Part shown: piece by piece, positions 1 to 13,400 of the stretch
Numbering within the stretch: position 1 is the first letter of the stretch
Layout of the letters: each line of letters opens with the position of its first letter
Assembly (NCBI RefSeq): GCF_050624435.1
Contig: NC_134530.1
Coordinates: forward strand, 145,926,721-145,990,720
Length of the DNA: 64,000 bases
Source of the DNA: Tenrec ecaudatus
Taxonomy: Eukaryota > Chordata > Mammalia > Afrosoricida > Tenrecidae
Direction: 5' to 3'
The notes under the pieces: generated by a model
The model's database searches: none
The model's input: only the letters and a program-made list of their open reading frames with translations
What the model was told of the DNA's origin: nothing
Position numbers and translations under genes: made by a program

Positions 1-128
1 AACTCTTTATGAGAATAGAAATCCCACTCTTTTTACCACCCACACCATCGCAGAGCCACTGGTGGTTTTGAACTGCCGACCATGAGGATCACCGTCTAAC
101 TCATAACCACTACACCACCAGGGCTCCT
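1..128 (-). repeat. AfroSINE, partial
   Basis: Reverse-oriented tRNA-derived SINE. It reads into the typical head (reverse complement of GGAGCCCTGGTGG) at its right end and is cut by the window edge. Confidence 0.75.
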
Positions 129-186
129 TTTTGATCAATAGTGTCTACAGTATTAGAGCTTGGCTATGTAGTATTCTATACTGAAC

Positions 187-195
187 CTGCATGTT

Positions 196-260
<65 letters not shown>
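187..260. repeat. (TC)n microsatellite
   Basis: About 70 bp of nearly perfect CT dinucleotides; it yields spurious Ser-Leu open frames. Confidence 0.95.
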
Positions 261-262
<2 letters not shown>

Positions 263-1084
263 GGTGGGGAGAGTCACCATTTATTGAGAGCCTTGGGTGT
301 ATCCTCCAGGCAGGGTGGTAGGTACTTTACCTTGGTTATCTCAGAATCGTTGCCCTCTCAGAGCTTCTGGGTGAGCAAAAGATATCGACAATGTGCACAA
401 CATCCGGGGCTCTGTGAAAGAACTCCTGCGGGTACACATAAGGGACTAGGGCATCTGTGAAGCAGAACTTCTCGCTTCTGTCTGGTGTGCAGCCAAGTGG
501 TCTCGAAATGGTCAGAATGAGCGTGGTGGTGCTGGCAAGGTGAATTGCAGAAACTGCATGTTTCTCTGTGCATTGTCATCATTCAAATATCCTTAAAGCT
601 ACCTGAAATACTGGCCAATGCCTCCTTATTTTAAACCAGTATATAATTTGTGGTACACATCAGTCAGGATGTATTTAGGCCCAGCTGCATGTGTTAAAAT
701 GGTTGAATGAACAAGAAGTCAATGGAGGGTAAGGTTCTCTTTCTTGGGTACACCGAGACCTTTGACTTTCTTTCTGGGGTCTTATCTTATATGGGGTCTT
801 TTTTTTTTTCTTTTTTAATCTTCTTACTTAGAACCAAAGGTTTGCTTAATTATGACATATTTCCTTGTTTTCTCTTGTTTTTCAATGTTCGCTTGACAGA
901 CTTACTTCTTTCAGAATTTTAAGTCAATTGTAATTACGTTAAAGTCCAATTTCTGAATTTCCCTGGAGTCTATTTTGAGACCTTGTATTGAGTGGTTATT
1001 TATTACTGAAGGTCAAGCATATGGTAAAGAAAAGTTACTAAAATGAGTTGAAGCTCGTGATGACTCTCTCTTTTTCTTTTTTTA

Positions 1085-2520
1085 AAACATTTTATTAGGG
1101 GCTCATACAACTCTTATCACAATCCATACATATACATACATCAATTGTACAAAGCACATCTGTACATTCTTTGCCCTAATCATTTTCAAAGCATTTGCTC
1201 TCCACTTAAGCCCTTTGTATCAGGTCCTCTTTTTTTTCCCCTCCCTCCCTGCTCTCCCCTCCCTCATGAGTCCTTGATAATTTATAGATTGTTATTTTGT
1301 CATATCTTGCCCTATCTGGCGTCTCCCTTCACCCCCTTCTCTGTTGTCTGTACCCCAGGGAGGAGGTCACATGTAGATCCTTGTAATCGGTTCCCCCTTT
1401 CCAACCCACTCACCCTCTACTCTCCCAGTATCGCCCTTCACACCCCTGGTCCTGAAGGTATCATCCACCCTGGATTCCCTGTGCCTCCAGCTCCTATATG
1501 CACCAGTGTACAACGTCTGCTCTATCCAGACTTGCAAGGTAGAATTCAGATCATGGTAGTTGTGGGGGAGGAAGCATCCAGGATCTGGGGGAAAACTGTA
1601 TTCTTCATCGGTGCTACATTGCACCCTGACTGACTCATCTCCTCCCCTAGACCCCTCTGTGAGGGGATCTCCAGTGGCCGACAAATGGGCTTTGGGTCTC
1701 CACTCTGCACTTCCCCCTTCATTCACTATGGTATTTTTTGGGGGGGATGATGCCTTATACCTGATCCCTTTGGCACCTCATGATCGCACAGGCTGGTGTG
1801 CTTCTTCCATATGGTCTTTGTTGCTTCTGAGCTACATGGCCGCTTGTTTATCTTCAAGCCTTTAAGACCTCAGACACTATCTCTTTTGATAGCCGAGCAC
1901 CATCAGCTTTCTTCACCACATTTACTTGTTCACCCGCTTTGGCTTCAGCAGTTGTGTCAGGAGGGTGAGCATCATAGAATGCCAATTTAATAGAAGAAAG
2001 TATTCATGCATTGAGGGAGTGCTTGAGTAGAGGCCCAAGGTTCTTCCGCCACCTTAATACTAAACCTATAAATATAGACACATAGTTCTATTTCCCCATC
2101 CTTATATATATATATATATATATTTGCATGTACATGTCTTTCTCTAGACCTCTATAAATGCCCTTTGCCTCCTAGCTCTTTTCTCTATTTCCGTTGACTT
2201 TCCTCCTGCCCCACTATCATGCTCCATCCCCACCTGGGTTACAGCTATATCTCTTCTTTACATAACCTTACCCTTAATCATTCCCTACCAGGCCTGCCAC
2301 TCCCCCCTCACCACCAATTTGGGTCCCATGTTGTTCCCTTGTCCCTGGGTTTGTTAACACCACTTCTTTACCCACCCCCCCCACCTCCCCCTACCCCAAG
2401 TCCCCCTGGAACTGTCGGTCCCATTGTTTTTCCTCCAGCTAGTTCAGCCTGTCTTATTTAGACAGACCTGTGGAGATAATAACACGCACAAAAGCAAGAC
2501 AGAGGAAAACATACTCTCTT
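1085..2520 (-). mobile_element. LINE 3' end (L1-like), reverse orientation
   Basis: Begins with the reverse of an AATAAAA tail (CATTTTATTAGGGGCTCATACAAC) and runs about 1.4 kb through a 3'-UTR-like region. The same sequence recurs near 17.5, 35, 48.5, 54-55 and 56 kb. It includes an internal (TA)n at 2,105-2,123. The left boundary is sharp and the right one estimated. Confidence 0.7.
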
Positions 2521-2559
2521 CAGAGGCTACTTCCCTTTTGTTTCTGGCACGTGGTGAGG

Positions 2560-3655
2560 GTAGACGCAGAGGGCGAGACTGCAATTGGGAACTGGAGCGC
2601 ACAATGCTGGAAAGCAGGGGGGTTGAGAGCTGCTCTGTTTCTCTGGTACTCTTCTTTCTAGGGCGAATCCATCCCTTTGGAAACCTAGCTGAAAGCTCAG
2701 GGGCCTTACAGTGGTTCTCGCTCCCATGCCCCCTGGCTCTCGGCCACTGTTTAAAGTTCTGCTCAAATCCTGTACTGTTCAACCAACCAGCTTCTTCTCA
2801 GCAAATGTTCACAGGGAACAGTGGGACCAACTGTTGAGCTCGCTACTTTGAACTTCTATGAGATATTGGCCTGGCAAGTTCTTTCTGATAGCACTGATGT
2901 CTCCAAGCATCTATTTTTTTATCCATTTAGTTCAGCTCTTTAGCAGATTAGTCTGAAGCCAGCCAGTCTACCATGGCTGGAATGTGCTTCGTATCACTAA
3001 TCATATAAACACTATTTTCAAAAACACTCTGGGTAGCTTAACATATCAATGAAAGTGAAATTTATCAATGAATATCCGTAGCTCTTCTCATTTGACTTAG
3101 CAATATTATTGCAGTTATATTTTGAGTAGACAGAATACTTGGAGCTAAGTATACAGCAATCATGAAATCATATCTTTATTTACTCTCCATAATGACCTCT
3201 TAAATTGCCTGACTTTTAACATTGTTTTTTATATACAAAATGTTTTTTTTAATGTCTACATGGACATTTGAATGTTTTATGGGATGTGGGGCAATTGTGG
3301 AAACCTGGGCAAGACAAGACAGAATATCTAGCGTCCCTGGTCCATTGACCAGATAGATGTATCCTCCCAATGTTTTTTAACAATCAAAAATATTTCCACA
3401 CATTCCAAAAATACCCTCTAAGTCTAAATATTAATTTTGCTCTACTGTAATCAATGAGATTCTACTGTAGATGTATAAAATTAACCCTGAAGACAGTGCT
3501 ATAGTTCCCATACCTAGGCAACTCCTACAACCATCCTAAAAAATAGTAAAGAGTCCAGGACAACAGTAAAGATGTCAACACATGCCCAAGGGTTTTTCCC
3601 AGGTCTAGATGAGGTGCTCACAAGCAGACTGGATATTACCTTCAGCAGCCATTCC
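2560..3655. other. Gene-free stretch
   Basis: AT-rich sequence with no recognisable gene, exon or repeat family. Confidence 0.4.
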
Positions 3656-3658
3656 TGC

Positions 3659-3870
3659 AGGAGCCTTGGAGGCATAGTGGATTATGTTGGGCTGCTAACG
3701 TCAAGGTCAGCAGTTTCAAACACGTTGCTCTGAGGCAGAAAAATGAGACTTTCTAGCCTCATGGAGTTACAGTCTCAGAAACCCCAGGAGCAGTTCTGCC
3801 CTGCCCTGCCCTGTCCTGTATCATAAGGCTGCTGTGAGTCTGAAGAGACTCCTGGTAGTGAGAATGATAA
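3659..3870 (+). repeat. AfroSINE
   Basis: Starts ggagccttggaggcatagtgg and contains the internal 'acagtctcagaaacc' core; moderately diverged. Confidence 0.75.
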
Positions 3871-4046
3871 ACTATGGTCAAACACCAAGTACCAGGCGCT
3901 GAATTGTTTTCAACCTGTTATCTTAACTAATCCTCTCAACAACCCTATAAGGCATTGCCTAAAAGTCGATGCTGAGTCTCTGTGCTCCATCAGGTCTTCC
4001 TGATTGTGAGCGCTCAGCAGCAGATCCCCAGGACTTTCTTTAGAGG

Positions 4047-4258
4047 CAAGAGACATGGTGGTGCAGTGGGTTACCCTTTGGGTTTCATAACCAAAAGCTG
4101 GCAGTTTGAAACCACCAGCTGCCCCACTGGAGAAGGATGAGGCTTTCTATGCCCACGGAGTTATAGTCTCAGAAACCCAAAGGGGTACTTCTATTCTGTC
4201 CTATAGACTCACTAGGAGTCAGATTTGACTCGATGGTAGTGAGTTTGGTTTTTTTGGT
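4047..4258 (+). repeat. AfroSINE
   Basis: Full-length copy from the tRNA-like head to the 'gactcgatggtagtgagtttggtt' tail. Confidence 0.8.
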
Positions 4259-4309
4259 CTATGGGTAGGTTGGAACTGCTAATCCTTTGGTCATTTGCAC
4301 AACCTTTAA

Positions 4310-4440
4310 CAATCCCAAACTCACTGCCATCGAGTCAAGTCTGACTCATATGGACCCCATACGGCAGGGTGGAACCACCTCTGTGGGGTTCCGAGACTGT
4401 AACTCTTTAAGGTGGAAGAAAATCTTGTCACGAAGGCACC
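4310..4440 (-). repeat. AfroSINE, partial
   Basis: Begins with the reversed tail (aatcccaaactcactgccat) and is truncated where LTR-like sequence takes over. Confidence 0.75.
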
Positions 4441-4530
4441 ATCCGGCTGTGACCTGATTGACAGGGTGAAAACCACCCCTGCACTATTACTTAGCTTCAA
4501 GTTGACATGAAATTATGTACCTACCACGGC
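4438..4530 (+). mobile_element. Fragment of an LTR fossil (3' end)
   Basis: Matches the last ~90 bp of the solo LTR at 12.5-13.0 kb, including 'gctgtgacctgattgacagg' and 'attatgta.ctacca'. Old retroviral LTR kin, probably ERVL-like; fragmentary. Confidence 0.5.
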
Positions 4531-4899
4531 TCCCCTGCCAAAACAACAGACTGCAGAGCCGCATCAGAATAGCTTAAAGATGCACCTGTCATCGTGTGCC
4601 GGGAGCTGACTACAGGCCCAGCGTCGTGGAGTTGCCTAGGTGGAAATCTTTACGGCAGCAATCACAGGGGTCTTTTCTTCTGCAGAGCAGCTGGTGAGCT
4701 CCAGCCGCAGACTTTTAGCTTAGCAGCCAAGCTGCGTTGCACGTGGCACGCCAACAGGCCTCTTAAAGACGGGCCTAGGAAGCCTTAGTTCATCGCTGGA
4801 CTGCCGGTGCGGGAGGTCTTCAGCTGCCAACTGAAGAGGTGAGGACTGGCGTCCTCCCAGGGGAACTTCCCTAATCTACTTGTGAGAACTCAGCCATTT

Positions 4900-5118
4900 G
4901 GCAAAATAATAATAATTTATAGATTATCCAGGATTATGAGGGAGGGTGGGGTGGGGAGAGAGGGGAAAGTGAGGAGCTGATACCAAGGGCTCAAGTAGAA
5001 AGCAAATGTTTTGAAAATGATGATAGCAGCAAATGTACAAATGTGTTTGACACAATGGATGGATTGTTGTAAGGGTTGCAAAAGCCCCCAATAAAATGAT
5101 TTTTAAAAGAAAGAAAGC
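4900..5118 (+). mobile_element. LINE 3' terminal fragment
   Basis: The last ~200 bp of the L1-like 3' end, finishing 'gcccccaataaaatgattttta'. Strongly 5'-truncated, as is usual for LINE insertions. Confidence 0.75.
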
Positions 5119-5639
5119 CCTGGACCACAGTTCAACCCTGACGCCCAGGGCATCGCTTTGAGCGGGAGTGCACCTTTAGCAACTGTCTAAATACAGAGTT
5201 CAAGGTGAGGCTTTGGGCTCTTATCAACCAGCTGCCATCTGGCAGTTCTGCCCTGTCCCATGGGGTCGCTAGGAGTCGCATTGAGTTTGGTTTCCTCTTG
5301 CTCCCCTCTTCCCTTGTCCTGGGCCATCCCAGCCCTGCCACTGGCGCTGTTCTCCCAGCCCACCAGATCCGTCCTCACCGCAGGCCGCGAGTTCCAGCTG
5401 TGGCTCCCAGCGGTCCAAGCGCGTCTTTGCTCCACAGCCTGGCCCCTCTGCAAGCTCTTCTGCCCGCCCTCTCGCTCCATCTGCCCACAGCCGCCAGCCT
5501 AGACATCCCTTTCGCAGCCCAGGGTCCCTCAAACTCCCTCAGGGCCATGGAGGAGACGGGACTCACAGTGACCCTGAGGTAGCCCCGGTGGAGGTCAGGT
5601 AGAGCGAGCTGCTCCCGCGCGTTTCCGGGACGTCCCTCG

Positions 5640-6000
5640 TGGAGGCTGCAGAAAGCCTGCTCTCTCCCGGGCGGTGGTTTCCCACGGCTGAGCGCTCGGG
5701 AAGCAGCGGGCGCCCACCCGCCGAGCACCCCCCAGTCCCCTCACCCCCGGCTCCTGGGGTCCAGGCCTGGTTGCGCCGCGCGCGCGCGTGCCCGCCCCCA
5801 GCGTGCGTGCCACCGGCCGGCTGCAGCCGCGCGGGCGCCCAACGCTCCCGTGTTCCCTTAGCAACCAGTCCGCTGGTGCTAGTGCGAGTCGCAGAGGCGA
5901 GAGCAAGGATGTGTTTCCTCCGGATGGGTGAGGCTGTCTGTCCAGCCGCCTGGGGTCGGGGCGGCGGGGAGAAGACCTGGAAGCGGCCAGGATGAAGGGA
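5640..6000. promoter_or_regulatory. CpG island at the PIFO 5' end
   Basis: This is a strongly GC- and CpG-rich block, with runs of CG dinucleotides around 5,775-5,850, in an otherwise AT-leaning window. It ends just downstream of the first PIFO coding exon, which is the usual position of a CpG-island promoter. Several long open frames cross it on both strands, but they have no recognisable protein content and come from low stop-codon density. No minus-strand gene starting here was recognised, so bidirectional use is not supported. Confidence 0.8.
5852..5865 (+). promoter_or_regulatory. X-box (RFX-binding) motif upstream of PIFO
   Basis: The sequence GTTCCC-TT-AGCAAC fits the X-box consensus GTHNCC-N2-RGNAAC at every constrained position. 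It lies 43 bp upstream of the PIFO start codon, inside the CpG island. RFX factors use X-boxes to drive ciliary genes, and PIFO is a ciliary gene, so the placement makes biological sense. Occupancy is inferred, not shown. Confidence 0.65.
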
Positions 6001-9000
6001 AAGGAAAGGCGGATCGCCGGCCTCCCTGCAGTTGCTTCTGTTTTGTTTTTGTTGCGTTTGCTTTTAACAACAGAGTGGGGCCCTGGCCTCTGCTGCACCC
6101 CCCCCCCCAACACCTCCCTTCCCCCAAAGCACAAACGCAGCCCAAGGTAACTTCCCTCACTAGGAGTTTCTCCTCTTTCTCGATCTTCAGAGACGCTGGC
6201 TAACTACTGCTTCGGAACATGTGGATCACGGAAAACCTTTCCAGACTACGTTCCCTCAGACTTAATGGGGATCAGGTTTCTCCCTGGGAGGGAAGCGCCC
6301 CACAGAGGACCTGGACTTTACATGACAGAAGATGTAAGTATTTACTTCCTCATAGGTGGTCTCCGTTCCTTTGGCTGTTTAAAGACACCCAAGTTTCTTG
6401 GAAGACAGGGGGTGGGGTTTGCCAGCTTCAGGGTCCCCAATATGAGAAGGTGTCTGGGACTCCTACAATCAGTTAATTATCTGGGGCCAGAGACAGCGTC
6501 TGGGAGGAGTGCTCCCACTTCCATGCTCCACCAAATGCAAACCTTTGCCTCATGTAACTAAAGCAAACAACAAAGTCCTAGCCATGGAGCGAATTCGGAT
6601 TCAGAGACCCATCCGCCTTGGTCTGCAGGTGGCTTTGAACCACGAGCCTTGCAGTTGGCAGTCCAACGCTTACCCAACAACACGATCAGGGTTACTTTTG
6701 CCTCCTTTCCGTCCCCAGGATATTCCCCACTCCGTTGGCACCTCCAACGACCACTGGGCCAGTGCCAGTTACGCTCCCATTAGCTCCACCTCCACTGTTG
6801 GCATGTAGGGAAGCAGATTTAGGAAATGACGTACTAGTCGCTCACATTTGCCTTAGAACCTCCCACTTGGTTCCTTGGGTCTCAGAAGACAGCCTTGGTT
6901 GGGATGCACAGAAAGGTGCGTACTCTACCTGCCCGGCCCTGCGCCTTTGCAGTCACCGCGCTATTTGCATCGTGGCGTGGTGTGGCGCTCAGATTAGAAA
7001 GAGCAATTTCTTGCAGAGAGGGCTCAGATGGGCCACTCCAGGTTCCACTACATGATGGCTATAATGTTCTCTCTGTATTTCCCCCCCATGTATTTATCTT
7101 TATATATTCTACCGGAAGAAATATAGCTTCGTGTACAACCTCTCTAAGATCCCCACCAGTAAAAAAGGATACACTTTTGGAGCCAGAACAAGCCCGAGGT
7201 TTCAACCAATCCACAAGGTTAGAAATGGCTGCGCATGCGCAGATTTTGGTGTGGGCCTTTTTGGCCGGGGCTGAGGGCGGGAGGCTACCTGAAAGAGTAT
7301 GTCCGGTAGTCGTGTCTAGTTGCCCGGGCTGCCTTAGGGAAGCTCCTGGACCAATCTTATAAACTCCTCCGTCTACCACAATATGCATATCCCTATTAGG
7401 GCCCGGGCTCTGAGGTTTTCACCCTCCTGTAACTATGATGTATTGAGGTACCGCCAACCATGCGTTTGGGCTAGCTTTCCTGGGCCCCTCGTACACTTGT
7501 AAAAGTGCGGTGTATCAGCAAACCCCTGGAGTCCCAAGATGACCTCATGCTAATGGCCCCCTTCATCTGGATAATATGTCTTTGTCTTGTTCTTGTCCTG
7601 TTTACAACTTTTAAAAACGCCTTCCTGCAAAAAGAAGAAATCGAAGAAAGCAGTGAGCTCCATGTTGAGGCACGTGAATGGAATGAATAATCCCTCATGA
7701 GAGAGAATGTGTTGTGAGAGAGTAATGCCGTGTGAGGGATTCTTGTGTTGCCGTATATACTGGTCTCATTAATTTATCACCAGTTTGCCTAGTTGTTCCC
7801 ACATTAAATAATATAACTGGATGCAGGATGGGTGTGATAGGATAACTCAGGAAAAGAAAGTGTCAAGTTCATGTATTTTGGGTTTGTTTTTAATATTGCC
7901 AACAACTTCAGAATCACAACCACCTGTTGAAGTACGTTACAAGCTGTTTCTCAGAAAAAGCCAAAAAGCAAACTCACTGCCATCAAGTCAATGCTGACCC
8001 ATGCCAATCCTATAGGGCAGGATAGCGCTGTCCCTGTGGGCTTCTGAGCCTCAACTCTTTATGGGAGTAGAAAGTCTCATCTTTCCCCCACGGAGGAGAG
8101 TTGATGTTTTCTGACCTGCTGACCTTGACATTAGTTGCCCAGTGCATCACCATTATGGCACCAGGGTCCAATCCAACAACTCGAAGAAAACCCAAAAAAG
8201 GGATTGTTCCCTGAAATTCAAGCAAGGTAGGCAGATAGACAAAAGCTATTTGTGTGGCAAAGTGGATCTGAGTATTCTGGGATGATAGCAAAACAATTCA
8301 TGAGAAGACATCATCCCCAAACAGATCTTTGTTACTGAGACACCTGAAGTTATATAGAAAGCTGTGTTAACTATACTGAATTCTCTTGTTAGTCAGAAAA
8401 CAAATTCCAACATGTCCACTCTTTTGTGTGAGTGAATCTCAAGTCTAAAGGTAGTCAGCATAGTATCCTAAAGGTGGTGTAAATAGATTATATTGAACTA
8501 GTAACAAAAAGGTTGGCAGTTCTAACCCACTCAGCCATGCTATAGGTCAAAGACTTGGTGACCTACTTTCATAAAGATTACAACCAAGAAACCCCTATAA
8601 GGCAGTTCTACAAATGGACTCTTATCTACCAGACAATTTCCTACCACTTTAAGCTCAAGGAATTAGGCAACAGGAGTGAGGCTGGCCCTAAAAATCTCTG
8701 AGTGGGGATGTGGGGCTGAAAACTCCCCCACCCCAACCCATTTACAATGGCTACAAGTAGTTCCGTAGACATTCTACCTGACCCAGGTTTATTTCTACAT
8801 CTTAAGCCTTTTATATCTTTAGAGAACTGAAATATGCCCATATCTTGATTTTTCTACCTATCCTAGGCCTATTTCTTTCTACATCTTCAGATGGCTGAAA
8901 CGAGAATGATTCCGATTTTTTTGAGACTTTATGCACAGAGATATCACCCAACACATGATGTTGTTCTTTTCCTTGGACACAGGTTTCATCAATTTACCCA

Positions 9001-10303
9001 GGGATGTACCAGAAGATACAGGATCCAGAAGAAAAACACAAGCAATCTTTTGTTTCATTTAATACCATGGTGCCTCGATTTAGGAGGGTGGATTTAGGAA
9101 AGGACTTTCCTCCTGGGTAGGTCTCCTGTTTCCTGATTCCCTGTAACAGAAAGCCATAGACAAAGAAACCCCTCTCTCTTTAGAGATTTATCGTCTTGCT
9201 CCCTAGGTCTCTGCCATTGGAGAATTGTAGAATCCTATCCATTTGTTCAATATTTACTATTGTGCCAAACACTTTTGTCAGTTTCAGAGATTTAGGAGTA
9301 AACCCTTACATAACATTCCTGGTTTCTTGGAGTTTACCGTCTATGAGAAGCAAACACCGATGGCAGTAAGGAGAATGACTACATGGTTTATTAGCCACAC
9401 CAGGAAACCTCTGAAAGTGGCAGGGAGCCTCGTTAATAACTCTGCCAGGACATTCACTGTAAGCTAGACCTGCCAGGGGACAGACCAGGAAGTAGGGGGC
9501 CTAGACTGCTGTGCCCTGAGGACAACGGAGCAGGATGGTGGTATGATGGGGGGTGGGAGTGGGAGTGGGATTGTCAACAGAGATCTCTTTGAGGAAATGA
9601 CAATTGATCTGACATCTGAATCACAAGATTTAGACAGTTCTATGAAGAGCTAGGAGGAGAGCTTTCCAAGCAAATGGAACAACAGGTGCCAAAACTGGAA
9701 GCGTGAGAGGAATTTGGTGTGCAGCACAAAAGAGAAAGTTATATGGAAAGAGTGTGGGGATAAAGGCGGAGGTGAAATCAGAGCAGGAGACCTGGTATAA
9801 ATCATGTGGCCCTCGCAGGCCTAGGGGTTTAATCTACATGTTCTAGGGAACCACTTAAGATTTATGGAATTACAGGGAAGGGTCAAGGTCTTTGAGGAGA
9901 AATCGGGGGCTCAGAGAGTGTGTGTAACTTTCTCAAGTTTCCTTTAAGGAAGTGGTTGTGTGAATCCTGACACACACCCCATGCCCACCCTTTCCTCCAC
10001 ATGAAAGAGTTTTCCCTAAAAGACCAAATATCATGAACAAAGTCTGTCTTAAAATAGCCCCATCAGCAAGAAAATCGACCTGGTTCTTTGCTGTGCTTGG
10101 TGGAACGTTTGCACTGCTAATAACGGACGGAATAATTGCCACCTCATCCCTGTTTCCAATCACAGGGAATGCTAACCGTTGTCAGCCACTTTCATTATCT
10201 GTGCCTTCTGGGACCTTCTGGTCTCTCGGTGAAGAATACCGAATCGCAAACATATTTTGAAACTGGGATCGCTCTTAACCCTAGATAAAGTGAAAACTAG
10301 ATA

Positions 10304-10402
<99 letters not shown>

Positions 10403-13400
10403 TGTGGCTTTAGCAAGCAGATGTTTATTTTCTCATGGTTTTGGAGGCCAGTATTTGTATTCAGGGTAGTGACTGCTAGAGAAGGCTTTCTTTCTCGGTT
10501 CTCTCTGGAGAAAGGTCTTTGTCTCCTTTTAAAATCTATGGGTCTAGGTACCTTCTTAGAGCAGCAGGCAGCACGTCACTCATAAAATCTATGGGTCAAG
10601 TGCTCCTTGGAAATCTACGTGTGTCTTAGCATCAGTTTTCCCCTGGAAGACTAAGTGTCGTCAACAACGAATTCAAAATCCACTAACAGGCAAATGGACC
10701 TCCTGTCTATCCAACATTAAACCAAGGGGGTGAGGGTTCAGGGTGGATGGTGATGGTGGGATTGGTGGATGGACATGAACTCATTAGATGATGCTTTTAT
10801 TTTTATTTTAGCCCTGGCACATATGATGTAGAGATGAAACCACCCAAAAAAATTGCTTGGCCAATGAAATTTGGATCTCCAGACTGGGCTCAGGTCCCGT
10901 GCTTACAAAAAAGAACCCTGAAAACAGAGGTAACATGATTGGCCCTCTGGGCTGTGGTGTTGGCTCAGGAGTAGAGTTCTCACTGTCCATATGGAGACCA
11001 GGGTTGCATTCCCAGCAGCGGTAGTTCAAGTGCAGCCCTCACTGGTCAGTGGGGGGAAGAGGTGGGGGGAGGGGCATTGCATGTTGCTTTGGAGCTGCCA
11101 GACTAAGACAGATTTGGAAGAAAGACGTGGTGAGCTAATTTTAAAAGGGAAAGAAATAAGAAAAAGAAATGAGCGACTAACCATCTTTATGGATCACAAA
11201 GGTCGGATTTGGTTGTGCCTGGGCTCCCCAGAGTCAGGGACTGACTGGCAGCAAGCAGCAGCTACAGAGCCCTTTGTCAACTATTTGACTGTATAGTAAG
11301 AGTTAACCAGAAATCTGTGGATGCGCTTCAGGACGTCCGTGAACCTTAGAGGTATATGCTGAATTTTATACGTGGAAGCATCTGGGAATCTTTTTGAAGA
11401 GTTGCACAATGTGATCAGATTTTTCCAGGCGTGTATGACATAACAATGGTCGCATTGTTCATTTGAGCTTCGCAATATCTTCTGTGGTCGAGAAGAAGGA
11501 TCCTTAGGTGACGGAGGAAGTAACTGAAGCTCAAAGGGACTAAGTGGTCCGTGGAGGTTGCATAATTCAAGTTCAGCTCTGTGGCTTCTCATCCAGTGTT
11601 CTGTCCATCACATCCCGAGAGGGTCAGATCGTCAAGGAGCGCTAGAGCAGTGGGCTCAACCTTCCTAATGCCACGGCCCTTTAATACAGCTCCTCGTGTT
11701 GTGGTGACCCCAAACCATAACATTATTTTCGTTGTTGCTCAATAACTGTAATTTTGCTGCTATTCTGAATTGTAATGTAAATATCTGGTAGGCAGGATAT
11801 ATTAGGCACCCCCTGTGAAAGAGTCGTTTGACACCCAAAGGGGTCTCAACCCACAGGTTGAGAACCGCTGCTCTAGAGCATTCTGGTTAAAACAATCAAG
11901 TCTGGTGACAGACTCCTTGTATTTACTAGCTTCAGTATTTGCTTGCTGTGCAATCTTTAGCAAACCCTGTAACTTTTTGAAGCCTCGGTTTTCTTATCTG
12001 TACAAGCATAATGCAATTTATCTGATAAATTTTCAGAAATTAACTGGGGCAATGAAGCATTTAGCACAGCATTTCATAGCATAAGTGAAATACTCAGTCC
12101 ATATTCCAAGAAAAAACCAAACCACTGCCATTGAGTCAGTTCCTACTCAGTGACCCTAGTGGACGGGATAGAACTGCCCCTGTGGGTTTCAGTGACTGTA
12201 ACTTTTGACAGGAGAAGAAAACCTCATCTTTCTCCCACAGAGCAGCTGGTGGTTTCAAACTGTTGACTTTGCCATTAGGAACCCAATGTGTAACCATCAT
12301 AATATTCCAGAAGTGCCCTAGTGAACAGTGGGTTAGCTTTTCAAGTGTTTATTAAATACGCAATAGAGCTCTGGTGTGAAGTGGGTTAAATGTTGGCCTG
12401 TTAACCACACAATTGGTGGTTCAAACCTACCAGTTGCTCCACAGGAGAAGAATGAGGCTGTTTACTTCCTGTGTTAGTCCGCGTGGACTAGCGAATCAAA
12501 TCCAGGGATACTCATATGTGTATAAGAAAAAAGCTTTATATACAAGAGCAATTGAATGTTGAGAAAACATCCCAGCCCAGTCTAGATCAAGTCCATAAGT
12601 CTGATATTAGCCCATATATCCGATGCCAATCTATAAAGTCCTCTTCAGACTCATGAAACACATGCAATGACGCCAGTTGCAGGAAGATCACAGGCCAGTG
12701 GGTGGGAAGTCTTGTGGATCCAGTGGTGGTGCAAGCATCTCATCGCTGGCAGGGGTCCCCATGTGGCTTCTCCAGCTCAAGGCACTAGCGCAGCTCCTTG
12801 TCTGGTCAGCTGCTATGTCTCCCAGGGAGTGATCCTGTGTCCTGCCTCCAGCAAGCTATTTATCTCCTCAGCACCTCCAAATGAGGTCATCAAGCTGTGA
12901 CCTGATTGACAGGCCAAACTCCACCCCTTCATTCATAGGTCTCAAATTGACAAAAGATTATGTAACTACCGCACTTCCATAAAGATTTACTGACCCTGAA
13001 ACCCTAAGGAGCAGTTCTACTCTGTCCTGTAGGATTGCCGTGAGTCAGAATCAACTTAATGGCAATGGGTTAGTTTTTGTTTTTAATGTATCTAAGGGAT
13101 GGTACTAGAATCTTCAGGTGAAGTTCAAAACTTCAATGCATTCTTTTTGTCTTTAAGAAGTATGCCAGCTATTTGGAGACAGAATTTGTACACAGAATTA
13201 GCAAGTAATTCCTAGCATGGCATAGCCCAGAATGAGAGAATAACAAGTGGCTATACATGCAAATGGAAAACATCCAGAAGACTGGACTACTATGGGCCCC
13301 TGGGTGGTACAAACTGTTAATGTGCTCCTCTGCTGAATGCAAGGTTTGCCAGTTCAAGTTCACCCACAGGCGCCTCAGAAGAAAGGCCATTGAAAAGTCA

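Noticed and set aside
191-460. Open frame with a long Ser-Leu repeat
   Set aside because: It is translation of a (TC)n microsatellite; the similar frame at 10.3 kb has the same cause.
1145-1633. Proline-rich 162-codon open frame
   Set aside because: Antisense to the LINE 3' region; repeated in other copies of the element.
5595-6134. Long minus-strand open frames over the CpG island
   Set aside because: Arg/Gly/Pro-rich composition reflects GC content; no splice structure or known protein. The real gene here is PIFO exon 1 on the plus strand.
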